DNA from: Pseudisothecium myosuroides
Taxonomy: Eukaryota > Streptophyta > Bryopsida > Hypnales > Lembophyllaceae
DNA: 64,000 bases
Assembly (NCBI GenBank): GCA_951799445.1
Contig: OX637293.1
Coordinates: 13,144,001 to 13,208,000, forward strand
Direction: 5' to 3'
The position numbers and the translations under genes were made by a program. The notes under the pieces were generated by a model. It was given only the letters and a program-made list of their open reading frames with translations. It was not told where the DNA came from and searched no databases. How positions within the stretch are numbered: the first letter of the stretch is position 1; each line of letters begins with the position of its first letter. Shown piece after piece: positions 50,046-62,217 of the stretch.

Positions 50046-50403
50046 CCCCACGATAGTCTTAGAGGTTCATGGAAGGAACATAGGGGTTCCCCTTTTTACG
50101 TAGTTAGGGACGTTAGAAATGACGCCAACTACCTAGTCTACCTTCGACATAGGATAGATAGTTAGAGAGTCAGGATTTCACCATCACTCTGAACATCGCA
50201 GTTAACTTGTGAGTTACTACATGCATTACTAATTATTCGCTACCATTCACGACCCTTAGGAAACGTTAGCAAAAAAGATCCATTGCTTGGAAGGCACAGT
50301 GGATCGCGCTCACAACACCCCCATATATTAAAAAAGTGGATAAAGGCATAGAACCTGGTCGGTGTTCGCTCTATTACCAAGGGTGGGTAATCTAGCGTCC
50401 ACA

Positions 50404-52287
50404 GCAGCCTGGGCAATTTGGACATCTTTTGCACACCTTTCGCAAAAATGTTCATCAACTTTTGAAATTTGGCATGTATATAACTTATAAAATATGGCAT
50501 ACAATTTAAAAAAAAATATTAGTTCTCAAATCACATACTAAGAGGAGTCAAACTTTATTAGCTAGGTTGGAATGGCTTCAAGAAAAAACATTTTCTTCTA
50601 ACTTCAAGGCCTATTATCTTGTGATTTATGCAAAGTCAAAGTTCATGAAAAAATTTCTTTGTACTTCAAATGTTTGTTTCCAATTTTTTACCATTTGGAT
50701 TTCAAATAAAAACTTTCTCACTACACAAGAAATCATCAAAAAAATGACTAGTGTGTTGCCAACTGCACTTAACCTCTTTACATTGCACGTTGATGTAGAG
50801 TAAGCTAGATTCCATATTTGCTTTTGAAATTTTTTATGGATAAATATAACGTTATATATATATATACATGAATGGGTAAAATCCTCATTTTTGTGTAGAG
50901 TAAATTTTTTATTCTAGGAGGGGGCTCAAAATCTGTTGACCTTGTTTCATAGGAATAAAAAAAAAGTTTTTTTTTCTCACTTCAAACGTTATAATCTTTC
51001 AATCCACTTAGTCAAATGGGCTGAATTTTTTTCCACACATTGTCTTACTTATTTTTTACACTTTTGTATGGTTGGAATTAAAAAAATATATAATTTTTAA
51101 TTTTGGACAATGCATCAAAAATGGATAGTTTTGGACTTTTTCACTTCCAAAACACACTCTGGTTTTTAGGGGTTAATGACAAGTTTACCGTTGAACAATT
51201 CAAAATCCCCATTGAAACAATTCCACAAACATTTCATTCAATGTGAGTGTGTTGGACATTTACAGATTCAAAGAATGAAGTTAAAAAGACGATAAATTCT
51301 ATCATTATGTTGTACAATTTTTAGTTTGTTGAACCTACTAAGGTAAACCTTCTTGTTTGTGCAATGTGACAATTTCTGCCACTTGTAATCAATGCCTTAT
51401 ATTCACACTTAATTTTTTTATATATATACTCACTACTAGTAACGTGGCACAAACCCACTCAACCACCCTTCATTGTAGATTTTCTTGACTAAGTCCATTT
51501 TATCATCCATATGAAATTACTTGTCTACATCTATATTCATTATACTATGAAAAACTTGCATGGCCTCTATTTGTCAAGGCTAATTTACTAATAAAAATTT
51601 CTACTACATGATGATTTCATATACCCTATTTTATATATAATAGAATTTGTAGCATTTTATAGACCCTATAGTAGCCCTACATATTATATAAATTTTTTCT
51701 ACTTTGAATTAAATGGACCCTATCTTTTAACTCACGTAGTTTTCTAAAAAATCGACAATGATCTCTCCGGGGGAGTTATAAACTCATTTCTTTTCTAGAA
51801 AAGCTGAATTCCTTGAAATAATTTTCAATTAATTTTTGTAGGAAGTAAAATGGAATTAGCATCTAATTGGTGGTTTTTTTTTGTGATTTGTCATTAGATT
51901 GCAGTATGCAAGCATGATTGGGGTATCCCATAAACATTGTCACACGATAGAATTAACTAAAATTCATTTATTTAATATAGATTAAATTACAAATCTTGCT
52001 ATAAAAACTTAATTTTAATACTAATTTCTTTGCTTTAAGTAAAATACAATATGGAATCATCTAAAATTTTTTGCCATTAGTTGATTAAAGTTGTTAATTT
52101 GATTCCTGTAGTTCCATTCATGAATCTGTTACAATGTCCATTTTTCATTCAGGAATAAAAAAAAATATAAATAATTAGTAGAAAGTGTTTTCAAATCACT
52201 TTGTTGGTTTATAATCTTTTAATAACCAATTGTAGTAATTTATAATTTGATATGGGATATTTAATTATTTTTTATTATTTTTCAAAT
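50404..52287. other. AT-rich DNA, no gene
   Basis: The first few hundred bases after the target duplication resemble the R1-associated DNA near 4100-4340 (GCTGCC-CTGGGCA junction, CATATATAAAATAT words). A short TA run lies near 50851-50863. No coding frame is convincing. Confidence 0.35.
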
Positions 52288-52620
52288 CATCTTAACCCCT
52301 AAACGCCCGAGGGGGGGGCTTCAAAACTGTGCTAAAACGGCCGTTTTCTTATAAAAAGGGTAAAAAAATCCCAAACTACTTTTCCGAAAATGTAACCATT
52401 GGATCTTGTGCATACGGTACTGTATTGCATACCCTGAAAATTTTGGGGCATTTGATCATACGGATTTTCGGCAAAGTTGATCTCAAGTTCAATTTTGGGC
52501 CATTTCACTGCACTTCAGAGACAGGCAGCTTCCATTCAAACGGCCAGAACTTCTGCATTTTCTGGTGAAATGCTAGCATTTCTTGGCACATCCTTCCCAC
52601 ATGGAGTTCACAATATCCCC
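52288..52620 (+). repeat. Fourth copy of dispersed repeat R1
   Basis: CTTAACCCCTAAACGCCCGAGG opens a segment matching 3390-3600: a TTCAAAACTG word, GGCCGTTTTCTTAT, GTAAAAAAATCCC, CATTGGATCTTGTGCA and a GATCATACGGATTTTCGGCA part. It is more GC-rich than the left-hand copies. Confidence 0.5.
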
Positions 52621-53499
52621 CCCTCCAAATAAAATAAAAATGATTTGTTTTACTATTTTTCATGGGCCTTGCAATCGCAAAGCCTTAGAATTTGGGTCAC
52701 ATTTCTAGAATTCTTGCACCCGGGCACCCCTTTCCTGTAATGCTGGTCCACTCTGCACCTACCCTTACTTGTCAGTTACTGCACTACCACCTCATTTGAA
52801 CCTAGACTCCTACCCAATCGCTGCCGACCACCTGGCACCATTGACGTACTCGATGCTACAGCCAGCGGTGCTCCCAAGGTCTTCAGTTGGTGCCGTTCGA
52901 AGAGCTCGCCTCCTCATTTAAAAAAAAACCTCGCCTGGCGCCGGCACTCCCTCCCTGCCGCACCTAACGCCATCGCTCAGTGAAGCGCGGGCTGCGTTGG
53001 TCCCTCGCTGCCGCGCGTCTCCTGCAGGTGCGGGACCCTTGCCGTCCCTTGCCGCTACATGCTCGCCCTTGCCGTCACCTGTTGCGCCTTGGGGGCAATT
53101 GAGGACACACCTATTGGTTCTTAGGGAGAACACAGGCAGCACCAAATTCGGCTAAACAGGGCAACGCTTGCACAGTATAGAACAGAGCATTGTTTCAATA
53201 CATAATCAAAATTGAAATATTCACCCCAAATGAAGAGCTCCATGTGGACCCCCAAGCAAGAAAAAAAATAAGGTGTAGAGCAATTCCACAACAAAATGAA
53301 CAGCCCCAAGCAAAAAAGAAATGTGAACCCCAAAGCAAAATAGAGATGTAGATCCCAAATCAAATTCTAAAGCTGAAGCCTGTAGCCATGAACAAAATGT
53401 TGAAAACAAAGCAACCTTGAAAATGTGAAGACCTAGGGGCTCAAAGCTATTACCTAAGTAAGGAAAGACCTTCAAACATGAATGCAAAGACTAAAGCCA
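52621..53499. other. GC-rich patch and degenerate tandem sequence, no gene
   Basis: Positions 52700-53110 are clearly GC-rich against the background, but the open frames are short and composition-driven. From about 53220, loose repeats of AATGTGAACCCCAAAGCAAAA-like words follow. Confidence 0.4.
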
Positions 53500-53610
53500 C
53501 AAAAAAAAAATTGGGTGCCAAAAAAAAAATAGGGTGCCCAAAAAAAAAAAGGGGGTGCCACCAAAAAAAAAAGTGCCCAAAAAAAAAAAGGGGTGCCAAA
53601 AAAAAATGGC
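53500..53610 (+). repeat. Tandem GGGTGCC + poly(A) units
   Basis: Five units alternate GGGTGCC (or GTGCCC) with runs of 8-11 A. It lies downstream of the piggyBac pseudogene on its strand. Confidence 0.85.
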
Positions 53611-53939
53611 AAAAGTTCAAAGACATATAAAGATCAAAGTCAACAAAACAATGTTGAGCCCAACACTAAAAACCATACGAAAAGTCCTTAGCGAAAAGAA
53701 GTGTATATACCAAAGCCAATGAAATATGAAAACCAAGTTACAAAATAGGAGGCAAACCAAAGCTAGTATTATAAATGTTAGGCATGGCGGACCTAAAATG
53801 TTGCTGGTTTTCTACAAACAAAAGGTAAAAAACAAACCAAAGAACAAAGTGAAGACCTCATGAAATTATTGTAGGCGGCACACCTTACATAAGCATCAAA
53901 GGTCTAGGATATTTATTACCGTGAACTCGTGAAGGTCAC

Positions 53940-55394
53940 TTAGAATGTGCCACTAGGGTGGTGCATTCTCATGTAGCACCCACGTGTATAGCACATCCAC
54001 TGAAATGAGCATAGGGCACAAAAAGAATTCGTTCGCAACTTGCATACAACGCAGCGGCGGCGCAACCGACTTCTTTGGGGACAATGAACTCGGGGCATGT
54101 CCTCCCACATTAGCAAAATTGTTGCTTTCTGCCCGGCCCAACTCCTCGTCAACGCCTTGCATAATGCCACTATGAAATTGAAATGTGACAAGGACTCCTT
54201 CTCACGTCCCTTTCCCCTCAAAATCTCCTTGTGGATGATCCACATGTTCACGACACTCGTATCAATGAGGAAATAAAAAAGGCGGTGCCACCATTTATGT
54301 GACCGCACTTGGCAAGAATAAGAACCACGGAATTGGTCTACCACGTCCACGCCACGCATGAAAGTCGTATACTCTAAGTGAACCGGTGATGTCCTGATTT
54401 TCTAAATCTTCCCACCTACCCGGCGGGGAACTTCCACTACCTCACATGGAAAAGATAAGGGCAATGTACTAGTGGATAATAAAAGTACCGGTTTCTTATC
54501 CATCCACATGACGGCACACATTTTTCAAGAGTCATGCATTGCCCACTCCAAACTTCCTTGGGCGGACTTCTTGAATGCTTTTTGGTCCTTTGCAAATTCG
54601 GGAAGGCCTATGCGGTTGCTTTGGAGAGTGCCCGTGGCATATGTTCCACCCCGTTCTAAATCACGGAATAATTCCACACTCATAAAAAAATTATCCATGA
54701 CTACTATGTGTCCTTGACCTTCCAAGCCTACAAGCAAAGCCTCCACTACCCTTTGCCCCATCTTGGGCTCACCTTTCTTGGACTTAGAGGCCCCTACGGT
54801 TTCAATTGATGCTCCACAGTAAACATCAAAGTTACTAACAAAACGTGCTACAGAATCCGCAAGGCACCAAATCTTCAACCCCCACTTCTCAGGCTTATTG
54901 GGCATGTATTGTCGCACAGGGCAATACACGCCTTTGTAGTGGACCATCATCTCATCAATGGTGATTTTTTCCCCATTATTCCATAAGGCCTTGCATTGAT
55001 CACGCATTTCACTCAACAACCACCTCACTTTATTCACTTTGTTATAAGTCGGGGATTTACGGTCCACGCATATAGAAGACGGATTGGTGATGTGAAGGCA
55101 CTTTGATAGTAGCAAAAACCGATTGCGTAATAGAATTTGGGATATGACAGGGCAATAAAGAAATGGCTCTAACTTCCGCCAATACATGCGAAGGTTTGGA
55201 AGTTTCTTGAGTCCCATGTATAAAGAAATCGCAAAAAAGGCCTTCAGTGCGCCCACGTCTAACAATTTCCACCCAATGCCACCCCATGTGTACGTCTCAT
55301 AATCATCGGGGCCTGCAGGATTTTCAATCCTACGCTTCACCCTCCTCAACTTCTCGGTGGCATATCTATTCGTTTCCGCACATATACGCCTCAA
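53940..55394 (-). pseudogene. piggyBac-type transposase (DDE_Tnp_1_7), two in-frame stops
   Basis: One minus-strand frame runs from about 55394 to 53940 with two stops, TGA at 54525-54527 and TAG at 54402-54404. Typical piggyBac blocks appear in order: YMGLKKLPNLRMYW, FLLLSKCLHI, KITIDEMMV, PVRQYMPNKPEKWGLK, HIVVMDNFF, MRGVDVVDQFRGSY, HKWWHRLFYFLID and a C-terminal cysteine-rich finger (CVVCKLRTNSFCALC). The three catalytic aspartates expected for the family (in TIDE, MDNFF and GVDVVDQ) are all present. The family cuts and pastes DNA at TTAA. The start lies after a likely splice acceptor (CATTTAG or CATTGAG), and the upstream exon is cut by LTR-A copy 3. The TTAA ends of the element were not found. 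Confidence 0.9.
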
Positions 55395-55517
55395 TGTCTA
55401 AATGGACCAGAATAAACCAAATAATTAGAGAAGTGAAGGGACCCGGTCCCATTCTTGAGTCAAGCCAGGGGATGGACCGCTAAAAGGTGTCACGGGGGGG
55501 GAGTGAAATTCATATAC

Positions 55518-55786
55518 CTCTTATTCCATGTGGCTGCCGCATAGTCTTCTTTTATTTTATTTGCCCCTTGCGCTGTAGATGATGAACCCTCGCCCCGGCC
55601 ATGTCGGCCACCACGGCCCCTGCCTCTGCTGCCACACCCTGCTGCCTCTGCTGTGTCCTGCGAGGTTTCTGCCACACCCTGTTGCCGCTGCTGCAGCCGC
55701 AGGAACCTGTAGAGGGCCCCTCCCCATTGCCTCGAATTCCCACGCAGAGTCAGCTGGCGGCACCCTCCGTTTCCGCCCTTGGCCTC
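55518..55786 (-). pseudogene. Possible 5' exon of the piggyBac gene, truncated by LTR-A3
   Basis: The frame is open and low-complexity, rich in G, R and Q (RGRGRGGRHGRGEG), and ends KEDYAAATWNKR at a donor-like AG|GTATATG. Such disordered N-termini are common before piggyBac cores. The 5' end is lost at the LTR-A3 border. Linking it to the core exon fits in phase only if the acceptor is the CATTGAG near 55381, so the join is tentative. Confidence 0.35.
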
Positions 55787-57295
55787 TGTGGGCGCTAGAT
55801 TACCCACCCTTGGTAATAGAGCGAACACCGACCAGTTTCTATGCCTTTATCCACTTTTTTAATATATGGGGGTGTTGTGAGTACGGTCCACTGTGCCTTC
55901 CAAACAATGGATCTTTTTTGCTAACGTTTCCTAAGGGTCGTGGATGGCAGCGAATAATTAGTAATGCATGTAGTAACTCACAATTTAACTGCGATGTTCA
56001 GAGTGATGGTGAAATCCTGACTCTCTAACTATCTATCCTATGTCAAGGGTTGACTGGGTAGTTGGCGTCATTTCTAACGTCCCTAACTACGTAAAAAGGG
56101 GAACCCCTATTTTCTTCCATGAACCCTTAAGACTATCTTGGGTTTCTAAGACTCCACCTAGAAGATCTACTTTTAAAAGCTATCCCTAAAGTTCCAACTT
56201 CTTAATGTAACTCTAGATTTTACTTCTTCAGCTTGGTTCTAGGTATTAACTACCGACTTCTATTCTATGTTTTGACTTTTGACTCTAGGTTTTTACTTCT
56301 AAATCAACTTCAACTCCTAACTTCCAAGTTTTAACCTTCTAGGGTAATTCTAAGTTTCACTTTTAATTCTATATTCTCATTTCTAAACTACTCTAAGATT
56401 TACCCTCTAAAGTTAACTCTAACTTTTCACTTTTTTACTGTAGATTTTTACTCCTAATTTAACTCTAGGTTTTTGACTTTTAACTCTAAATTTTTACTTC
56501 TAAAATTAATCCCCAATCTTAACCTCCGAATTTAACTCTACATTCTCACTTTGACTCTAGATTTTTCTACTTTCAACTAACTCTAAAATTTAACTTCTAC
56601 CTCTAAGTTTTAACTTCTACTTTTAGCTTTTCACTCTAACCTTTTATTCCCCTATTGACTTTAAAATTTAACCTTTAAATTCAGTCTAAACTTTTGACTT
56701 TTGACTTTTGACTCCTACTTCCAAATTTAATCCTATCGTTTTAATCCTAGATTAACTCTCAATGTTACCTTCCTAAATTTAATTCCAACTTTTAACTCTA
56801 GGGTTTTGACTTCTAATTTTAACTCTATTTCTAACTCAACAATCTACTTCCTAAGTGGATTCTACTTTTGACTTCTATTTCCTACTCTACTTTTTACCTC
56901 CCAAAGTTAACTCCAAATTTTGACTTTTGAATTTTAACTTCCCTAATTAAAATCTTAATTTAACTCTAGGTTTTAAACCGTTATTTGATCTTTAATTTTA
57001 ATCCTAAATCCTCCTTCTAATCTAATCCTAATTTCCGTCCATTGTTCCTTGTGGTTCAAATTTAATTAAAATTCCTCCGTTCTACCCCCTACCGCTTAAC
57101 TTAGCCTAACGCGGTCAGTTTACGGTCAAATCTTAATTATAAGATGTTTTTGGAAATCCCTATCACTAATCTATAACTTTTTGAATCTAAACTTCTAATT
57201 TGCACTAATCTCGGGTGCTAATCACGCTCTAAGGGCTGATTAGGAAAATAAATGCTAATTAGGGAGAAACATCAAAGATTAAATCAAAAACTCAC

Positions 57296-57358
57296 CTCTT
57301 CACTACCGGTGTCGGAAATAACTTCGTCCACGTCCACGTGTACATCTTCACGCTCCAT
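57296..57358 (-). CDS. Leader mini-exon of LTR-A3
   Basis: Same 21-codon frame, ACCATGG start and GTGAGT donor as the other copies. Confidence 0.5.
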
Positions 57359-57965
57359 GGTAGTCTTTGACTTTATTTTGAATTTTTTCCGAGCTCACTG
57401 CTTATTGAGAAAATATTACAATTTTTGATGATCTAAACTCCCTCTTTCCCTTCCTCCTTTCTTTTCTTTCTTCCCCTCTCTTCTACACTAGCACTATTCC
57501 ACCTAAGCTTTTATGAGTCTTACACTATGGTTTCAAACTACGAGAAGGGTTTAAATGTTCTTCCTACCCTCTTACGCAACCTTGCTTTGTGTCATCCTAA
57601 TCCTCCTCCCAACGGTTGCAAGGAGTTCTTCTAGATTTCCTACCTAATCTCCTAACTAGGCACTATTCATTGTCTCTCTCCTTTCCACTCCTATAACACA
57701 TCCTTCTCCCTAATTTCCTTCCATTGTGTGTAGGTGTGAGTGGTGATGCAGGTTGGATCAGATGTTTTTGTGCAGGTGGCGCGTGGAGTAGCAGCTTCTA
57801 TTTCTCCCCCCCTTTCTCTTGTATTTTTGAAGTTCCAAGTTGAGGTTTTTCCTCTCCCCAATTGGATTCCAAAATTTCAGACTTTAAAAGATCAAAAAAT
57901 CAAAAAAAAAAAGGTGGTTGGGGCCCCGCAGGGCATTGTCCCGTTTAGTTCTGGAAATCTAGAAA

Positions 57966-58190
57966 TTTAGTTCAGTTAGCCAAGCTGACTAGCCTGATGG
58001 CTGATGTTCAGTTCAGTCAAACAGACTAGCCCGATACTGATGTTCAGCTCAGTCAAGCTGACTTTCCGATGTATGCTGGCTATATGGCTGGCTGCCGGCT
58101 GGTCTGGTATGCTGGTCCGGTATGGCTGGCTATATGCTGGCCGGTATGCTGGCCTGGTATGCTGGTTGTATGCTGGTCCGGGGTACTAGC
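57966..58190 (-). repeat. Copy-specific minisatellite of LTR-A3
   Basis: Two kinds of units: GATGTTCAGTTCAGTCAA-type (left) and GGCTGGTATGCTGGTCCGG-type (right). Confidence 0.75.
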
Positions 58191-60117
58191 TGCCCTTCCC
58201 AAAAAAATCTACACAACTGGGTTCCCTTAGGGGAACCCACTAACACAAACTTAAATTGGATTTTTAGGAGGGGGTTAGGGCTAGGATCGAAGCTTCACCG
58301 TCCGGGGAGTTAGGCCCCAAATTTTTAGAACGGTCACCTAAGCTAAGTGTTACGGGATGGTCACTCTCTTCCTAGAAACTCGTGACCAATCTTGGAAGCT
58401 AAACTCTGGACTTTTCCAAGAAGGTCTTGGAAACTAGACTTTGGAATCTAAGGCTATGGAGGTTCAAGGCTCCTCCGTAAAATTGATTTTAACACCAACT
58501 TTAGGACTTGTAACACTCCACGGGTTCAAAGCTCCGCCATCTAAGACTATTTTAACACACACTATAGGACTTGACGTGGTCACTAGTTCAAAGCTTCGCC
58601 GCCGTGGGGGGGTTTCACACAACAAGGAGAATATTAGAAGAAGGTAGAAAAGACAAACTTAAGGAGCACACGTGACAAAGCCAAAGCTTTGCCGTCCCGA
58701 GGGGGGGTCCCACACAACAAGGGGAATATTAGAAGAAGGTAGAAAAGACAGACTTGAGAAACACACATGACAAAGTCAAAGCTTCGCCGTCCCGAGGGGG
58801 GGTCTACACAACAAGGGGAAGATTAGAAGAGGATGAGAATACACACGTGTGAGCTCCCAATTTGTCACTTGGGACTCGTAGAATTATTTTTTTGGAAATT
58901 TGCAATTTAAAGTTGATAAAAGTATAGAAAAATCCCTAAAAAGAGTGTAGAACCGAAATAGGGTTGTGTCATACCCATTACAGTATTTGGTCTAGATTTG
59001 TGTTTCTTACTTAGAATCCCCCAAACCTTGCCTAAAATAGTGTAGAAATAACGAAAAGGTTAGATTTGGAGGATTCGAGTCACACAGCCCCAAAAGGGCT
59101 AAATCCCACCATGAATGTGGCGATTCATGGCTAGGTCGGTCCGAAGGATCCACAGCGAGGCCACTAGGTCGGGTCCTAGAGTTAGATTTAGAATTCCCCA
59201 TTAGATCGACGAATTCCCAAAATCCCGATTGTTAGCATGCAGGAGCCATTCACGCAAGACCGGGCCGTGGAGGAATCTACAGCCCAAGGATGGTGTTCTA
59301 GGGTGAATTCCATGCCAGGAGTCCAACGGCGAAATCGGTTCGCCAAGATTCCTCCACCTGCAGAAGATTCCCGCACCGTCGCTGATTCAAGGAGATGTCC
59401 AGTTTAAATCTCCATTGACCAATCGTGCCAGGTACGGAAACACAATCGCACGTCTTTCATGCGACTCCCTGAGAGGTCACGTGAAAAATCCCGGCATCTT
59501 CCGACTTGCAGAAGAACCTTTTTCCGGGTGGTCAACCCTCCTAACCTCCAACGGGAATTTCATGGAAATTACCCAGGTTACAATAAAATCTCACTAAAAA
59601 TTAGACTAGCTTGTTTTATGTTAATAATGCGCTCCGTGAAGTTTCACGACATTTCGATAGCGGCAAATACCCGAATCGGCGAGATTCCTCAGGAATTAAC
59701 CACGTTGACCGGCATTCCGGGCCCATACGATGGCGAAACGAAGTCAACCAAAAGTCCTTCCCGACTCTCTCGCACCTACCAGAGACCCTAGGCTATTCAC
59801 ATTTCTCAAAATAGGAGACCCCCAAGATCTAGGATTTTACCACGATTTGGTTTTTAAACTATATTAGCCTACGATGGGTTTTTGGCCTCGATACGGAGGG
59901 TAAAGGGGTTTAAAACTAAACACGGCGTTCTGGATCCAACGGCGCAATCCGTTCGGCGATTGGAGCTAATCTCCAAAAGTTAGGATGTTGGTCCAGCATA
60001 GATGGTAGAAGTAGAAATTTAGGATGTAGGATGAAAATCTTTGAGGATGAGGATGAAAATCCCCGTTGATAAGGTTACCTTAGAGCTTTAGAGAGAGGGG
60101 TGAGCCCTTGGGAAACC

Positions 60118-60125
60118 TATATAAG
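60118..60125 (+). promoter_or_regulatory. TATA box of LTR-A4 (TATATAAG)
   Basis: Conserved context GGGAAACC before and GGGCCCCATTTCTCTCTC after, about 1.27 kb from the LTR start. Confidence 0.7.
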
Positions 60126-61227
60126 GGCCCCATTTCTCTCTCTAGAACACCCCCTCACTTTTGTTTGGGTCCGTGGGTCCAATTTGCTTTGGATATTTTG
60201 GCGTTTGAAGCCAAAAACCTCTACGGTGTTTTTGGAGCACTTTTTTTGCTCCGTTGTTGCTAGATTTCAAGCTTTGAAGGTCCTTAGGGGGTCCTTCTAT
60301 CTTGCCTTGTTTACTCTTTGTGTACTCTTAGTGCTCTTGTTTTGAGTTGAGAAATCCTCTCTTTCCGTGTGTATCTTTGTTTGTGTCCTTGAGAGCTAGC
60401 TTGTGTGGTTTAGAGGCCTTGTGGTGTCTTACACTAACCCTAAAGCAACCCCCCACCGTACCTTGGCGATGCCGCTTTGGGGGGCTTTTAGCGTGTGAGA
60501 TTGTTGTGTTGTCACGTGTTCCTAACTTGTGGGGTCTCTAAGTGCGCTCTTACCCTTGATCTAACGTTTCCCTTGTTGAGTGGACCCCTCCCCTTGTGGG
60601 ACGGCGAAGCTTTGACTTCGTGGTGTGGGTTTCTCTTAAGTATTGGTCTAACCTTCTTCTAACTTCTCTCTTGTCGGGTGGACCCCCCTCCGAGACGGCG
60701 AAGCTTTGACCCTATGTACGTTTCCTTTTGAAAGTTTTTTGTCTTTACCCTCTTCTAAAGTCCCTCCCATTGTGTGGTCCTCCTTTGGAAACGGCGAAGC
60801 TTTGGACTTGTGACAAGGTCAAAGTCCTAGAGTGTGTGTTAAAAGTTTAGGCGGCGGAGCTTTGAACCCCCGGAGTACTATCAAGTCCTAAAGTTGGTGT
60901 TAAACCCAACTTGACGGCGAAGCTTTGAACCTCCCCCGTGTTCAGTTCCAAAGTCTAGTTTCCAAGACCTTTGTGGAAACGTCCAGAGTTTAGCTTCCAA
61001 GATATGTAGGTTTTCTGTGTGTTTGGCAAGTCCCATGGTTCCAAGTTTTAGTTAGGCTAGGGTTCCCCAAGTTTTAGTTTTCCCCCTAGTTTTTAGTCTA
61101 AGTGTCCCCAAGGTTTAGTTGTCCCCCTAGTTTTTTAAGTCTAAGCGTCCCCAAGGTTTAGTTTTCCCCCTAGTTCTTTTCCCCTTTGTATTAGTTTTTT
61201 TTTTAGCCTAGCCTACCCAAAGTTTGC

Positions 61228-61430
61228 AAGAAAAAAACCAGTCCAAGCTCACAGTCCAGTTCACAGTCCAGTTCACAGCAAGTTCACAGTCCAGTTACAG
61301 TCCAAATTCACAGCCAGTTCATAGCCAGTTCACAGCCAGTCACAGTCCAGTTCACAGCCAGTCAACAGTCCAGTCACAGCCAGTCAATAGTCCAGTCACA
61401 GTCCAGTCACAGTCCAGTCCAAAAAAAACA
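61228..61430 (+). repeat. Copy-specific minisatellite of LTR-A4
   Basis: CACAGTCCAGTT / CACAGCCAGTT units of 10-12 bp, more than a dozen. Confidence 0.85.
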
Positions 61431-62154
61431 CAGAACGTAGCAAAGAAAAAAAAAAAAAATTATAATTAATTAATTAATTAAAAAAACCCGACCCCCCTCC
61501 AGCCAGCAAGAGGCCGGCCAGCAAGAGGTTGGCTTGGCTCGGCAGGCTTGGTCCAGGGCCCCGGGCTCCACCTTCTCCTTGTTTTTTTTCTGAATTTTTT
61601 CCCTTTCCTAAACCAAAAAGAGGTGTTGGATTAGATGGGCTAGGGGTAGAGTAGGGGAGTAGGAACTAGGGAAAAGAGTCTAAAAAGGGAAGAGGGGGAA
61701 GAGAAGTAGCACCTCCACGCACACACCTGCAAACAAGCCCTTCCAACTCTCTCACCACCAACACAACACAAGCAAGAATGGAAGGAGATTAGGGAGAAGA
61801 AGTTGAAATAGGTGGAGAAGGTAAGAGACGATAAATAGTGACCTAGGCTTAGGCTTAGGTAGGATTAGAAAAGGAAATCTTGAGAATTCGTGGTGACCGT
61901 TGAGAGGAGGATTAGGATGACACAAAGGCAAAATTGTGTAAGAGGATAGTTGGCATCTTAAAAGCCTCCTTGAAATTGGAGACCATAGTGTAAGACTCAT
62001 AAAAGCTTAGGTGGAATAGTACTAGTGTAGAAGAAGGGAGGAAGAAAGAAAAAGAAGGAGGAAGGGAAAGAAGGAAGTTAGATTGCAAGGGTGTAATATT
62101 TTTCTCAAATTAAGCAGTGAGCTCGGAAAAAATCAAACGAAACAAAGGATTGCT

Positions 62155-62217
62155 ATGGAGCATGAGGATGTCTATGTGGACGTGGACGAAGCGATTTCCG
62201 AAACCGGTAGTGAAGAG
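62155..62217 (+). CDS. Leader mini-exon of LTR-A4
   Basis: Same 21-codon frame as in the other copies, but with TGCTATGG before the start instead of ACCATGG. Ends GAAGAG before GTGAGT. Confidence 0.45.

Larger units (their letters stand above)
42041..50403 (+). mobile_element. LTR-A copy 2, interrupted by LTR-B
   Basis: Starts TGTGAGCTCCC, ends GCGTCCACA, and is flanked by a perfect 5-bp duplication GCAGC (42036-42040 and 50404-50408). Removing the nested 3504-bp element and its duplication leaves about 4.85 kb, matching the other copies. TATA box, GACGGCGAAGCTTT repeats, minisatellite, leader exon and low-complexity tract follow in order. There is no paired LTR. Confidence 0.9.

Noticed and set aside
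52918..53145. 75-codon ORF in the GC-rich patch
   Set aside because: Composition-driven, with no recognisable domain and no supporting splice or promoter signal.
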